From positions 1 to 9,686 of the forward strand of contig JACQWZ010000085.1 in assembly GCA_016209005.1 (NCBI GenBank): 9,686 bases of DNA. Direction: 5' to 3'. Origin of the DNA: Candidatus Kuenenbacteria bacterium (GTDB lineage: Bacteria > Patescibacteriota > Patescibacteriia > UBA2591 > PGYQ01). The notes under the pieces are model-generated. The model did no database searches and was not told the origin of the DNA. It saw only the letters and a program-made list of their open reading frames with translations. The translations under genes were made by a program, and so were the position numbers. Below are positions 1 through 6,420 of the stretch, piece by piece (the stretch's first letter is position 1; each line of letters starts with the position of its first letter).

Positions 1-23
1 CCCTCTCCCACAAGGGGAGAGGG
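1..23. repeat. GC-rich hairpin at the window edge
   Basis: A perfect 9-bp stem, CCCTCTCCC pairing with GGGAGAGGG around a 5-nt loop, stands out against very AT-rich surroundings. It may be a dispersed palindromic repeat. It could also end minus-strand transcripts, but the bases after it on that strand lie outside the window, so a U-tract cannot be checked. I see no gene between it and position 165. Confidence 0.6.
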
Positions 24-165
24 GGAAAGAAAAGAAATTTTTTAAAATTTTAAAATGTTAAATATTTCAAACTTAAAGTCTTAGAAGTCTGTCAGGGCAA
101 AAAAACTTAATTTTTCACTGTATTTTTTCGACGAAGAACCATTTTTTTTTAAAGATAGCAAGTAT

Positions 166-233
166 TTAGTTTTTCATTGCTCATTTCAGTTATTAACGCT
201 TCATTTGAATTTTGGATAATCTCGTTTGATAAA
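166..233 (-). repeat. Dispersed intergenic repeat, copy 1 (short)
   Basis: This is the first of three same-orientation copies (others at 1499-1616 and 3079-3197). On the minus strand about 42 of 46 bases match copy 3 in its first part, and 22 of 23 match copy 2 around the word GAAATGAGCAATG. One reading frame gives a peptide ending in ALITEMSNEKLN and a stop a few codons later, so the repeat may derive from the 3' end of a coding sequence. It starts about 55 bases after the stop of the ATPase remnant at 289. The tail present in copies 2 and 3 is missing here. Confidence 0.6.
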
Positions 234-288
234 TTTGTTTTTTAAAAAAATAATCATCAATCTTTTATTTGTTGCGCCTCTAAAAAAT

Positions 289-650
289 TTATATTAAAAC
301 AAAATAACGCAATGGAATTTTTAAAGTATTTTGTTCTTGATTATATTCCAAACCGTCAGATTGATCAGAAATAATTATACCATATTTGGCTTTTACTTTT
401 TTTGCGGTTTGTATTACTTGTTTATATTCTTTTTTATTAACTTCAACTTCTATCACTATTTTACTCTCGCCGGCAGGCAATAAAAATAAAATCAGCTCCG
501 CCTTTAGCGCTATCATAAGCAAGAGAATAAAGCGGTTTTTTGTCGCATAAACGATAAAGATACATTCCCAACCAAATCTTCCAACAATTTTCCTCGAGCA
601 TTTAGTGTCAAGTGTAATTAGCGCTGAAATTATAAAACCAACTTTCCTTT
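289..650 (-). pseudogene. Decayed C-terminal end of an AAA ATPase (DUF4143 type)
   Basis: The C-terminal region of a family resembling bacterial and archaeal AAA ATPases with DUF4143 or nuclease-like tails can be rebuilt only by changing frame. LITLDTKCSR is in one frame up to about 592. GKLLEDLVG is in a second frame (about 593-567). MYLYRLCDKKPLYS and AYDSAKGGADFI are in a third frame (about 565-490). LPAGESKIVIEVEV and the rest, to the TAA at 289, return to the first. RGKLLEDLVGMYLYR and GGADFI followed by IVIEV are the pieces that look family-like. The N-terminal ATPase part is absent. The last frame change coincides with a GC-rich stretch (CCTGCCGGCGAG). It is not functional as it stands. 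The family call rests on motif memory only. Confidence 0.5.
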
Positions 651-755
651 TATCTTAGCCACTTTTTTGTCAAATTTGTAGATAGCGCTTTCCTGACAAA
701 TTTTTCGCCCTTTAAAAATTGTGATTTGTTTGTTTTTTGTTTTTTTATTTAGCAT
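630..755 (-). CDS. Possible 41-codon ORF, perhaps a gene start fossil
   Basis: An ATG at 755-753 opens a 41-codon lysine-rich frame (MLNKKTKNKQITIFKGRK...) that ends in TAA at 630. The start resembles the N-termini of BRO/RhuM-like phage-associated proteins (KKQI.IFKG), but the aromatic-rich segment that normally follows is missing. No clear Shine-Dalgarno sequence precedes it. The second half overlaps a repeat-like stretch with two AAATTTG words. It slightly overlaps the decayed ATPase. It is more likely the remnant of a gene start joined to unrelated DNA than a working small protein. Confidence 0.2.
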   Translation of the reverse strand: MLNKKTKNKQITIFKGRKICQESAIYKFDKKVAKIKGKLVL

Positions 756-783
756 ACTTCAATTTTACTCAGTACAAGTAAAA

Positions 784-1495
784 TTATTTTTCGTTTATTT
801 TTTCTTTACCTGTTTCTCCTAATTTTGCTCCGATTAATCGCCATCTTAAAAATTCAGTATTAGTCATCCCTTGTTTTTTGGCATAAGCCGATGATTGAGT
901 ATCCCAAACAATTTTTTCCATTTTTTTTAAAATCTCTTTACTTTCTTCTTCTCTATGTATCCATAATTTTTTAATTTTATAATGTTCCAACATTTCCTGA
1001 AAATATTTTAATTTTGAAATACTATCGTCAACTAATTTACAAAACGAACCATAATACCATTCTGAATCTAAAGAAAGGTTCAAATCTTTGTTCTCGTCTA
1101 ACCACAACAAGCCAGATGTTCTTTCTTTAATACTTTTACTCAATTTTTTCTTTATTTCTTGTTCAATATTAAAATGTGTTTTATTTTCTATTCTATCTTT
1201 CGGATCGCTAAGCCCTATCCCAAAAAATCTGTTCCGAGTTTCTTTTCATTGTTCAAAAGGATCTGAATTTTCACTTTTAATCTGATAAATAATCGCGTCG
1301 GCTTCTTTAATTATTATTGTATTTCCCACTTTTTCCGGTTTTTTAAATTCTTCAATTGAATCTAATTTTTCTTCAAAAATTTTTAAAGCTTTTTCACTCA
1401 GTTCTTTCAACTTTCTCTCTCTCTTGATCTAAAATTTCACTCTCTGAATCTAAAATTTCAGGTTTAATAAGTTGTACTCCTTTTTTTTCGATCAT
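784..1495 (-). pseudogene. Broken gene of unknown function, about 237 codons
   Basis: One protein can be read from ATG 1495-1493 to TAA at 784 if two lesions are ignored. The first is a frameshift at a (CT)5 run on the plus strand (1415-1424; GA repeats in the coding strand). The second is an in-frame TGA at 1248-1246 inside PFEQ*KETRNRFFGIG, where tryptophan or glycine would be natural. The start is preceded by no obvious ribosome site. The N-terminus carries a tandem duplication (EILDSES/EILDQER). The rest is charged and helical, with EKALKIFEEKLDSIEEF, then GIGLSDPKDRIENKTHF, and a C-terminal 119-codon intact stretch (784-1143) ending in RLIGAKLGETGKEK. I do not recognise the family. The intact C-terminal part could still be translated from an internal start, but nothing supports this. 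The gene begins right at the end of repeat copy 2. Confidence 0.6.
1418..1459 (-). repeat. 21-bp tandem duplication inside the broken gene
   Basis: Units 1418-1438 and 1439-1459 are head-to-tail and near-identical (coding GAAATTTTAGAT followed by diverged GA-rich ends). They encode EILDSES then EILDQER. The duplication abuts the GA-repeat frameshift site at 1415-1424, which suggests replication slippage in this stretch. Confidence 0.65.
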
Positions 1496-1498
1496 AAA

Positions 1499-1616
1499 TT
1501 TAATTTTAATAAAATTTATAAAAACATTTACAACGACAATGTAAATAAATCTATTAGTTTTTCATTGCTCATTTCGGTTATCAATACTTTGTTTAAACTT
1601 TGGATAAACTGATAAA
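1499..1616 (-). repeat. Dispersed intergenic repeat, copy 2 (left border of AbiE cassette)
   Basis: Same orientation as copies 1 and 3. The 5' part (minus strand) carries TTATCAG and then ATTGATAAC. The middle carries GAAATGAGCAATGAAAAAC. The 3' tail, TTTTTATAAATTT followed by ATTAAAATTAAA, aligns with copy 3 apart from a 6-base difference (ACATTG present here only). Read as protein, it ends VLITEMSNEKLIDLFTLSL and TAA. It starts 15 bases after the abiEii stop and runs to the start codon of the broken gene at 1495. Confidence 0.65.
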
Positions 1617-1630
1617 TATTCCTTTTACTA

Positions 1631-2404
1631 TTAAAGTTTTTGTTTAATATATTCCCTAAAAGTCAAAACTCTATCAATATCTTCTGGTTTAAGTAAAAGA
1701 GGAAGAACTTCGTTTGATAATTTTTTCATATTTAATTCATCTATTTTGGCAAGCAATTTTTTTTTAATTGTTTTTTGATCTAAATTACGATTATTTTTAA
1801 AGTATTCATAATCTGGTTTAGTAATGCCAAATAAATACGACACATCATAAAAATCACGACCCTTTTCTCTTTTTCTTTCAAGAATTGTTAAAATTTTTTG
1901 CGATAAAATGGTTTCAATTGGATTAACTAATATCTTGCGATAAACGCCAAAATTATTAATAATAAAAATTTTTGGTTTTATTTTTTTTTCTTTTTCCACT
2001 GTGTCTATTCTAATTAATATTTTTTCATTATCATTTGAACTTAATTTATTTAAAAATAAAATATTAGGAAATTTTATATAACAATGAAAAGCCATTTTTT
2101 CCACTAATCTAAATTCTATTTCAAAACCTTTTAATGTCATATCTTTTGCAACAGCATCTAAAAGTTTTTTAAAATTTGTAAAATTCAAACCAAAATTATC
2201 AAAATCCAAATCTTCTGAAAAACGTTGGCTTTGATAAACTATTCTAATCGCAGTCCCGCCAATAAATGAAAGTTTTTCGCTATTTTTCTGTTTATATAAA
2301 GAATCTAAAATTTCGTATTGTAAATATTCAATAAGCGCGGCCTTGGGATTTTTTTGGAAAATATCTATTCCAATAAAATTTTTTATTTGTTCTAATGTAA
2401 GCAT
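1631..2404 (-). CDS. abiEii: AbiEii/AbiGii-family nucleotidyltransferase toxin
   Basis: This is the toxin of the AbiE type IV toxin-antitoxin system. Family members are cytoplasmic nucleotidyltransferases (DNA polymerase beta-like fold) linked to abortive phage infection; related toxins such as MenT modify tRNA. Visible motifs: the GGT signature at 49-51 (FIGGTAIRIVY), the metal-binding SEDLDFD at 63-69 with Asp65 and Asp67, a possible third acidic residue in RIDT (about 134), and the C-terminal block ETILSQKILTILERKREKGRDFYD (about 164-187), typical of the family. At 257 residues it is of normal family length and has no lesions. The start at 2404 overlaps the end of the antitoxin gene by 13 bp, so the pair is probably translationally coupled. 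The substrate in this organism is unknown. Confidence 0.9.
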   Translation of the reverse strand: MLTLEQIKNFIGIDIFQKNPKAALIEYLQYEILDSLYKQKNSEKLSFIGGTAIRIVYQSQRFSEDLDFDNFGLNFTNFKKLLDAVAKDMTLKGFEIEFRLVEKMAFHCYIKFPNILFLNKLSSNDNEKILIRIDTVEKEKKIKPKIFIINNFGVYRKILVNPIETILSQKILTILERKREKGRDFYDVSYLFGITKPDYEYFKNNRNLDQKTIKKKLLAKIDELNMKKLSNEVLPLLLKPEDIDRVLTFREYIKQKL

Positions 2405-2991
2405 ATCTTTGTAACAATTTTATTAATCTTTTTGTTTTTAAAAAGCTTCGCATATTCTTTTAATTTTTTAAAATCTAATTTTTTTATTATCATGGGATTT
2501 AAGCGAAGCTCTTCAATATCAACATCATTTTTAATTTTAGATAAATTAAAATAAATATAATCAAGAAGCGCCTTTTCAGGCTCGGCTATTAAATACACTT
2601 GTTTGTTTTTTTCTTCTTTTTTATATCCCCAAAAAAGCATTTTTTTTATTTTTCGATAAATAAATAGTCCAAAATAATTTTTAAATTTTCTAGTGGCTTT
2701 TGTAGAAATTGAAGTTATATTATAGACCATCTCGGGAATAAGGCCATAATAATGCAACGCCCATTCTAAACTAATATAACTTGGCTCATACATTTTAAAT
2801 GCCATATTTTCTTTAATAGCAGAATTTTTTTTGTCCGCTATTAAATATAATCCATTTTTTAATTTAATTATTTGTCCCTTTTTTGAATATGATGAAAACT
2901 GAGATGGTATTATCTTATATCCCATTAATTTTAAATCCTGAATTGAAAATATTGGGTCTTTTATATTTTTTAATAATTCTATGTATTTCAT
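2392..2991 (-). CDS. abiEi: AbiEi-family antitoxin / transcriptional regulator
   Basis: This is the cognate antitoxin of the downstream AbiEii. Known AbiEi proteins have an N-terminal winged helix-turn-helix that binds inverted repeats in their own promoter and represses the operon, plus a C-terminal domain needed for antitoxicity. Here residues 1-55 look like the winged helix (FSIQDLKLMGYK, then KKGQIIKLKNGLYLI). YISLEWALHYYGLIPE (72-87) and AEPEKALLDYIYF (136-148) are characteristic of the family. The protein is 199 residues and complete, ending in TAG inside the abiEii start region. The ATG at 2991 lies about 25 nt from the predicted transcription start and has no good Shine-Dalgarno sequence. 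Confidence 0.88.
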   Translation of the reverse strand: MKYIELLKNIKDPIFSIQDLKLMGYKIIPSQFSSYSKKGQIIKLKNGLYLIADKKNSAIKENMAFKMYEPSYISLEWALHYYGLIPEMVYNITSISTKATRKFKNYFGLFIYRKIKKMLFWGYKKEEKNKQVYLIAEPEKALLDYIYFNLSKIKNDVDIEELRLNPMIIKKLDFKKLKEYAKLFKNKKINKIVTKICLH

Positions 2992-2996
2992 TTTTT

Positions 2997-3029
2997 TATA
3001 CTTTTATATAATAAATTGAATTAAGTATA
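2997..3029. promoter_or_regulatory. Candidate AbiEi operator (inverted repeat)
   Basis: TATACTT (2997-3003) and AAGTATA (3023-3029) form a perfect 7-bp inverted repeat 26 bp apart centre to centre. It spans from the -10 box to just before the abiEi start codon. An 8-bp palindrome GCATATGC (3030-3037) and a second inverted pair (AAATTG/CAATTT) also sit here. Autorepression through inverted repeats is known for AbiEi; use of these particular repeats is inference. Confidence 0.4.
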
Positions 3030-3051
3030 GCATATGCAATTTTGATGTCAA
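3024..3051 (-). promoter_or_regulatory. Near-consensus promoter of the abiE operon
   Basis: On the minus strand: perfect -35 TTGACA (3051-3046), 16-bp spacer, and -10 TATACT (3029-3024) with an extended TGn directly upstream (TGCTATACT). Predicted start is near 3017, giving a leader of about 25 nt to the ATG at 2991. It lies between repeat copy 3 and abiEi, so the operon carries its own promoter. Confidence 0.75.
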
Positions 3052-3078
3052 TGAGTTTGTTTTTTTATTCAATTATAA

Positions 3079-3197
3079 TTTTAATTTTAATAAATTTATA
3101 AAAATATTCTATAACGACAAATAAATCCATTATCCTCTCTCATTGCTCACTAGTTATCAAGGCTTCATTTGAACTTTGGATAATTTCGTTTGATAAA
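3079..3197 (-). repeat. Dispersed intergenic repeat, copy 3 (right border of AbiE cassette)
   Basis: Direct repeat of copy 2. The 5' part has TTATCAAACGAAATTATCC and CTTGATAACT, with TTATCAA/TTGATAA able to pair. The middle is more degenerate (GTGAGCAATGAGAG). The 3' tail with TTTATAAATTTATTAAAATT matches copy 2. It starts 19 bases after the lemA stop and ends about 27 bases before the abiE promoter. Confidence 0.65.
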
Positions 3198-3215
3198 AGT
3201 GTCGTTTATTTTTTA

Positions 3216-3773
3216 TTAAAATTTAACCTCCACATTTTCTCTTTCTTTTTCATTCTCGAGCTCGAAGAAATTTTCGGTTTTAAAATTAAAAGAGGAAGCG
3301 ATTATATTAACTGGGAAAATTTGGATTTTTGTGTTGAAATCTCGAACATTGCCGTTATAAAATCGACGAGCGGCTTGAATTTTATTTTCTGTGTCGGAAA
3401 GTTCATCTTGAAGTTTGGCAAAATTTTCACTGGCTCGAAGAGTTGGATAATTTTCTGCCACCGCAAATAAACTTTTTAAAGTATTGCTAAGCGCGTTTTC
3501 CGCTTCAGCTTTTTCAACTATTCCTTGCGCTCCCATGGCCGTAGCTCTGGCTTGGGTTATTTTTTCAAAAAGTTCTTTTTCATGAGAAGCGTAGCCCTTT
3601 ACAGTTTCCACTAAATTAGGAATAAGATTATAGCGACGTTTTAATTGAACATCAATGTCACTCCACGCTTCTTTGACTCGATTTCGGAAAGTGACTAAGG
3701 AATTATACGCCCAAATTATCCAAATAATAATAATGGCAATAACACCCAAAATAATCCATAATATATTTTCCAT
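3216..3773 (-). CDS. lemA: LemA-family membrane protein
   Basis: LemA proteins are small membrane-anchored helical proteins of uncertain role, often encoded beside an HtpX-like M48 peptidase or a TPM-domain protein. The sequence shows a single N-terminal membrane segment (about residues 3-23, [20 protein letters not shown]). The LemA signature follows: [22 protein letters not shown] and [11 protein letters not shown], then [19 protein letters not shown] and the RRFYN.NVRDFN block. I choose ATG 3773-3771 because an AAAGGA Shine-Dalgarno lies about 7 bases upstream; a GTG five codons earlier would overlap that site. The product is 185 residues, full family length. No peptidase or TPM neighbour is present: downstream are a repeat and the abiE cassette. 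Its base composition is clearly less AT-rich than abiE. Confidence 0.9.
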   Translation of the reverse strand: MENILWIILGVIAIIIIWIIWAYNSLVTFRNRVKEAWSDIDVQLKRRYNLIPNLVETVKGYASHEKELFEKITQARATAMGAQGIVEKAEAENALSNTLKSLFAVAENYPTLRASENFAKLQDELSDTENKIQAARRFYNGNVRDFNTKIQIFPVNIIASSFNFKTENFFELENEKERENVEVKF

Positions 3774-3803
3774 ATTTTTTCCTTTCACAAATATCTTAAA
3801 AAA

Positions 3804-3831
3804 GCTTTTAGCTTATAGCTGTTAGCTTTTA
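3804..3831. repeat. Heptamer tandem repeat upstream of lemA
   Basis: Four 7-base units on the plus strand: GCTTTTA, GCTTATA, GCTGTTA, GCTTTTA. They end about 30 bases before the lemA start. The layout resembles the arrays upstream of holB and mreB, and the short heptanucleotide repeats known from cyanobacteria. Confidence 0.65.
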
Positions 3832-3865
3832 GGTTATTTGCATTAAATTTATAAAATTTTTTAAA

Positions 3866-3985
3866 TTCAGGACTTACGCAGTTTAATCAAAAAATGGCTA
3901 AAGTTAGCGAAAATTGAATTTTTGTTAATTTTTTATTTTTAGCTAATATTAGCCAAATGCACATTAATAGTGCGTAACTCCTGAA
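3866..3985. mobile_element. 120-bp MITE-like element
   Basis: Terminal inverted repeats TTCAGGACTTACGCA (3866-3880) and, at the other end, TGCGTAACTCCTGAA (3971-3985) match at 14 of 15 positions. The symmetry continues inward for about 45 bases, including TTAAT and the paired words TGGCTAAAGTTAGC and GCTAATATTAGCCA. There is no ORF inside, so it would need a transposase from elsewhere. A target duplication is not evident. The same end sequence appears at 9676-9686. Confidence 0.7.
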
Positions 3986-4078
3986 ATTACGAAATGTGTC
4001 AAAAACACTTGTCATTGCGAGGACTCCGACGTAACGTCGGAGTCCTCGCAATGACGAAAAAGCTACATTTTGTAATTT
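3984..4078. repeat. Nested inverted repeat with near-perfect 22-bp hairpin
   Basis: The core at 4011-4055 is a perfect 22-bp inverted repeat around one central base, with arms beginning GTCATTGCGAGGACTCCGAC. It is GC-rich in AT-rich DNA. An outer pair, AAATTACGAAATGT (3984-3997) and ACATTTTGTAATTT (4065-4078), matches at 13 of 14 positions. The left outer arm overlaps the end of the MITE-like element by two bases. It lies just after the holB stop and could act as a processing or end structure for that transcript, but no U-tract follows. GTCATTGCGAGGA-type repeats occur dispersed in several bacterial genomes. Confidence 0.8.
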
Positions 4079-4089
4079 ACGCTTTTTAA

Positions 4090-5103
4090 CTATATTTTTA
4101 AAATTAAATTTTCAAAAACTAATTTTGGATTTGCGTTGACCAATAAATATTCTTTAGATTTTTTTATTGCTTTTAAAATTTGAATTAATTGATTTTCACT
4201 GTATTTTTGAACTAATTTTTCCAATTTATTTTCTAAAAAAGAATGAATAATAAATGTGTTCAATGAATTTTTAATTAAAATCAAATCTCTAATTATTAAA
4301 TCTAATTGCGAAAGAATATTTTGCAGAATTTTTACATTTTTCAAGAATCCATTTTTAGTTGGTAAAATTTTTTCAATAAGTTGAAATTTTTCGTTTAAAT
4401 TTTTTTGCGGGAAATCAATAAATTCTTGAATTTGTTTTTTGTGTTTATCTAATAAATTTTTGTTTTGGAAAAAAGTGATTGCCAATCCAGGTTTATTTAT
4501 TGAAATTTTAGCCAACTCAAGCGCTTGTTCGGTTTTTAAATTAAATTGTTTTTCAAAATAATCAACAATCTCTTCTGTGGCGACTGGCAAGAATTTTAAA
4601 ATTTGCATTCGAGAAATAATTGTTTTAGGTAATGATTTTATGTTTTCAGCGATTAAAATAAAAATTGTTTTTGGATTTGGTTCTCCTAAAGATTTAAGCA
4701 GGTAATTAGCCGCTTCTAAACTTAAAGCGTCAGCTTGATTAATAAGAATAATTTTATACGAACCATAAAAAGAATGTTTTATTAATTTTTCTTGCAAAAT
4801 TCTAATTTGTTCAATGGTGATATTTTTTTTATTTTCTTCTTTATTAATAAAATAAACATCTGGATGAATATTTTTTTCTAATTGTTGGCAATGAATACAT
4901 TTTCCGCATTTACCCATTGTATTTTTTTCTAAAAAAGCATCGGGTTTATTTTTTTGCTCGCACAATATTTTAAATAAAAAATTTTCTGCAATTATAGTTT
5001 TTCCTAAATGCTCCGGCCCGCAAAATAAATAAGCATGACTTAACTTATCATTATCAACGCTTTTTTGCAAAAAATAAATAATTTTTTCATGCCCGATAAT
5101 CAT
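4090..5103 (-). CDS. holB: DNA polymerase III subunit delta-prime (clamp loader)
   Basis: An AAA+ subunit of the clamp-loader complex that opens the sliding clamp and places it on primed DNA. Motifs: MIIGHEKIIYFLQ at the N-terminus, Walker A GPEHLGKT (29-36), a zinc module with Cys48, Cys66, Cys69 and Cys72, the Walker B-like region KIILINQADAL (about 117-127) and LLKSLGEPNPKT (about 135-146). The SRC motif is changed to SRM (164-166), so the usual cysteine is missing; the arginine is kept. The 337 residues match the family. The Walker A is intact, unlike the degenerate site of E. coli delta-prime. A DnaX-type paralogue is unlikely because of length and lack of extra domains. The ATG at 5103 has no clear Shine-Dalgarno sequence. 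alr lies 126 bp upstream in the same direction. Confidence 0.88.
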   Translation of the reverse strand: MIIGHEKIIYFLQKSVDNDKLSHAYLFCGPEHLGKTIIAENFLFKILCEQKNKPDAFLEKNTMGKCGKCIHCQQLEKNIHPDVYFINKEENKKNITIEQIRILQEKLIKHSFYGSYKIILINQADALSLEAANYLLKSLGEPNPKTIFILIAENIKSLPKTIISRMQILKFLPVATEEIVDYFEKQFNLKTEQALELAKISINKPGLAITFFQNKNLLDKHKKQIQEFIDFPQKNLNEKFQLIEKILPTKNGFLKNVKILQNILSQLDLIIRDLILIKNSLNTFIIHSFLENKLEKLVQKYSENQLIQILKAIKKSKEYLLVNANPKLVFENLILKI

Positions 5104-5117
5104 AAAAATAGGAATTA

Positions 5118-5146
5118 GCTTGTAGCTTTTTAGCTTGTAGCTTAAA
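5118..5146. repeat. Heptamer-like tandem repeat upstream of holB
   Basis: Four units on the plus strand: GCTTGTA, GCTTTTTA (8 bases), GCTTGTA, GCTTAAA, ending 14 bases before the holB start. The core resembles the array upstream of lemA (GCTTNTA). Confidence 0.6.
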
Positions 5147-5159
5147 TGTGAAAAAATTG

Positions 5160-5203
5160 ATTAGAAATTAAAAATTTAAACATTATTTAAAAATTAGAAA
5201 TTA
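5160..5203. repeat. Short direct repeat in the alr-holB gap
   Basis: ATTAGAAATTA occurs at 5160-5170 and 5193-5203, in the same direction 33 bases apart, inside an almost pure A/T stretch. It may only reflect low complexity. Confidence 0.4.
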
Positions 5204-5229
5204 CAAAAAAATTTCTTATTTTTTTTTAC

Positions 5230-6372
5230 TTATACTGTTATTCTGTGTAAATGTTGTGGAATATGTACTAAAATTTCATAAGGAATAGTTTGCGTAAGTT
5301 TAGCGATATTTTCAATTGAATTTTTATCATCCTTATTATTGCTAATTATAATAACTTTATCGCCTAATTTTATGTTTGATATTGATGTTACATCTATAGA
5401 CGTAATGTTCATACTAACTCTGCCGACAATTGGACAGTAAGTGTCATTAATTTTGAAAAATCCTAAATTAGATAATCTTCTATCTACGCCCTCAAAATAT
5501 CCTGCAGGAATGGTTGCGATTATTGAAGGTTCTTTTGTTTTATGAGTAATATTATATCCGATGCGCTCACCGATTTCTAATTTTTTTAAGGAGCTTATAA
5601 TAGATTGCATTTGTAAAACTGGTTGTAAATTTAATTTTATTAAAGGCGATGGATTTATACCATATAAACCAAGTCCTAAACGAATAACATTTCCATGAGT
5701 TTGTTCGCAATAAAATGTTCCAGCAGTTGCGGAAATGTGAAAATATTTTATTGTTTGAAAATTTTCTTTGAATAATGAGACCACTTTGTTCCATTCTTTA
5801 ATTTGGATTTTAGTAAAAGTGTCATTAGTATTATCCGCGTCGGCAAAATGAGAACAAACACCTTCTAAGTTTATAAATTTATTAGCTTTTATAATTTCAA
5901 TGGAATCATTAATTTGATTTAATAAAATTCCTTGTCTATGCATTCCAGTGTCTACTTTCAAATGAATTTTTATTTTTGATGTTATTATTTTCGTAATTTC
6001 TTGCAGTTGTTCCAAACTGGTTATAGTAAAAGCAATGTGGGGTAATTTAGAGTTTTTAATATTTTCTGATTTAGTAAATCCGATTATTAAGATTTCTGAT
6101 TTAATACTCTCGTCTCGTAAAATTATTGCTTCATATAAAGAATCAAGAACAAAAAAACATATATTTTCTTTATCTAAAATTTGCGCGATTAAAACAAGTC
6201 CATGACTATAGGCGTTGCTTTTTAACACTGGAGCGAATAAAAGTTTTGGATATTGTCGTTGATATTCTTTTAAATTTTTTAACAACCTTGTTTTAGAAAT
6301 CAAAATTTCTATAGACGGACTATAATGTGAAAAATATTTTTTTATTTTTCTAAAAAATTTTAACAATCTCAT
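5230..6372 (-). CDS. alr: Alanine racemase (PLP-dependent)
   Basis: Interconverts L- and D-alanine to supply D-alanine for peptidoglycan; a cytoplasmic dimer. The PLP-binding lysine is Lys51 in PVLKSNAYSHG, matching the family signature. KVDTGMHRQG (about 139-148, Arg146) and RLGLGLYGI line the cofactor site. The second catalytic base is Tyr273 in RIGYNITH, followed by IATIPAGYFEGVDRRL and GRVSMNITSIDVT, which are standard C-terminal domain motifs. At 380 residues it is full length with no lesions. The first about 17 residues (MRLLKFFRKIKKYFSHY) are a basic extension ahead of the usual start of the barrel. No Shine-Dalgarno sequence is visible. Together with mreB this indicates a peptidoglycan wall. 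Confidence 0.95.
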   Translation of the reverse strand: MRLLKFFRKIKKYFSHYSPSIEILISKTRLLKNLKEYQRQYPKLLFAPVLKSNAYSHGLVLIAQILDKENICFFVLDSLYEAIILRDESIKSEILIIGFTKSENIKNSKLPHIAFTITSLEQLQEITKIITSKIKIHLKVDTGMHRQGILLNQINDSIEIIKANKFINLEGVCSHFADADNTNDTFTKIQIKEWNKVVSLFKENFQTIKYFHISATAGTFYCEQTHGNVIRLGLGLYGINPSPLIKLNLQPVLQMQSIISSLKKLEIGERIGYNITHKTKEPSIIATIPAGYFEGVDRRLSNLGFFKINDTYCPIVGRVSMNITSIDVTSISNIKLGDKVIIISNNKDDKNSIENIAKLTQTIPYEILVHIPQHLHRITV

Positions 6373-6420
6373 AAAAGAAATTTTGTAAAATTTTTTTATT
6401 AAAATTGATCAAAAACTAAC

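Noticed and set aside
1246..1248. TGA reassigned as glycine or tryptophan
   Set aside because: None of the eight intact genes ends in TGA and one broken gene has an in-frame TGA. But mreB, alr and holB contain no internal TGA at all despite many glycines, and the broken gene also has a frameshift. A standard code with decay is simpler.
1088..1285. Plus-strand open frames here and at 6783-6986, 7053-7250, 8893-9225 and 9156-9365
   Set aside because: They lie opposite minus-strand genes or the broken gene, have no recognisable domains and no ribosome sites; they are shadows.
166..3197. Integron attC sites or a CRISPR array
   Set aside because: The repeats follow gene ends but lack attC core motifs (GTTRRRY/RYYYAAC pairs), no integrase is present, and three long, widely spaced copies do not form a CRISPR.
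5567..5794. Minus-strand frame inside alr
   Set aside because: It overlaps the intact alr gene in another frame and has no family features.
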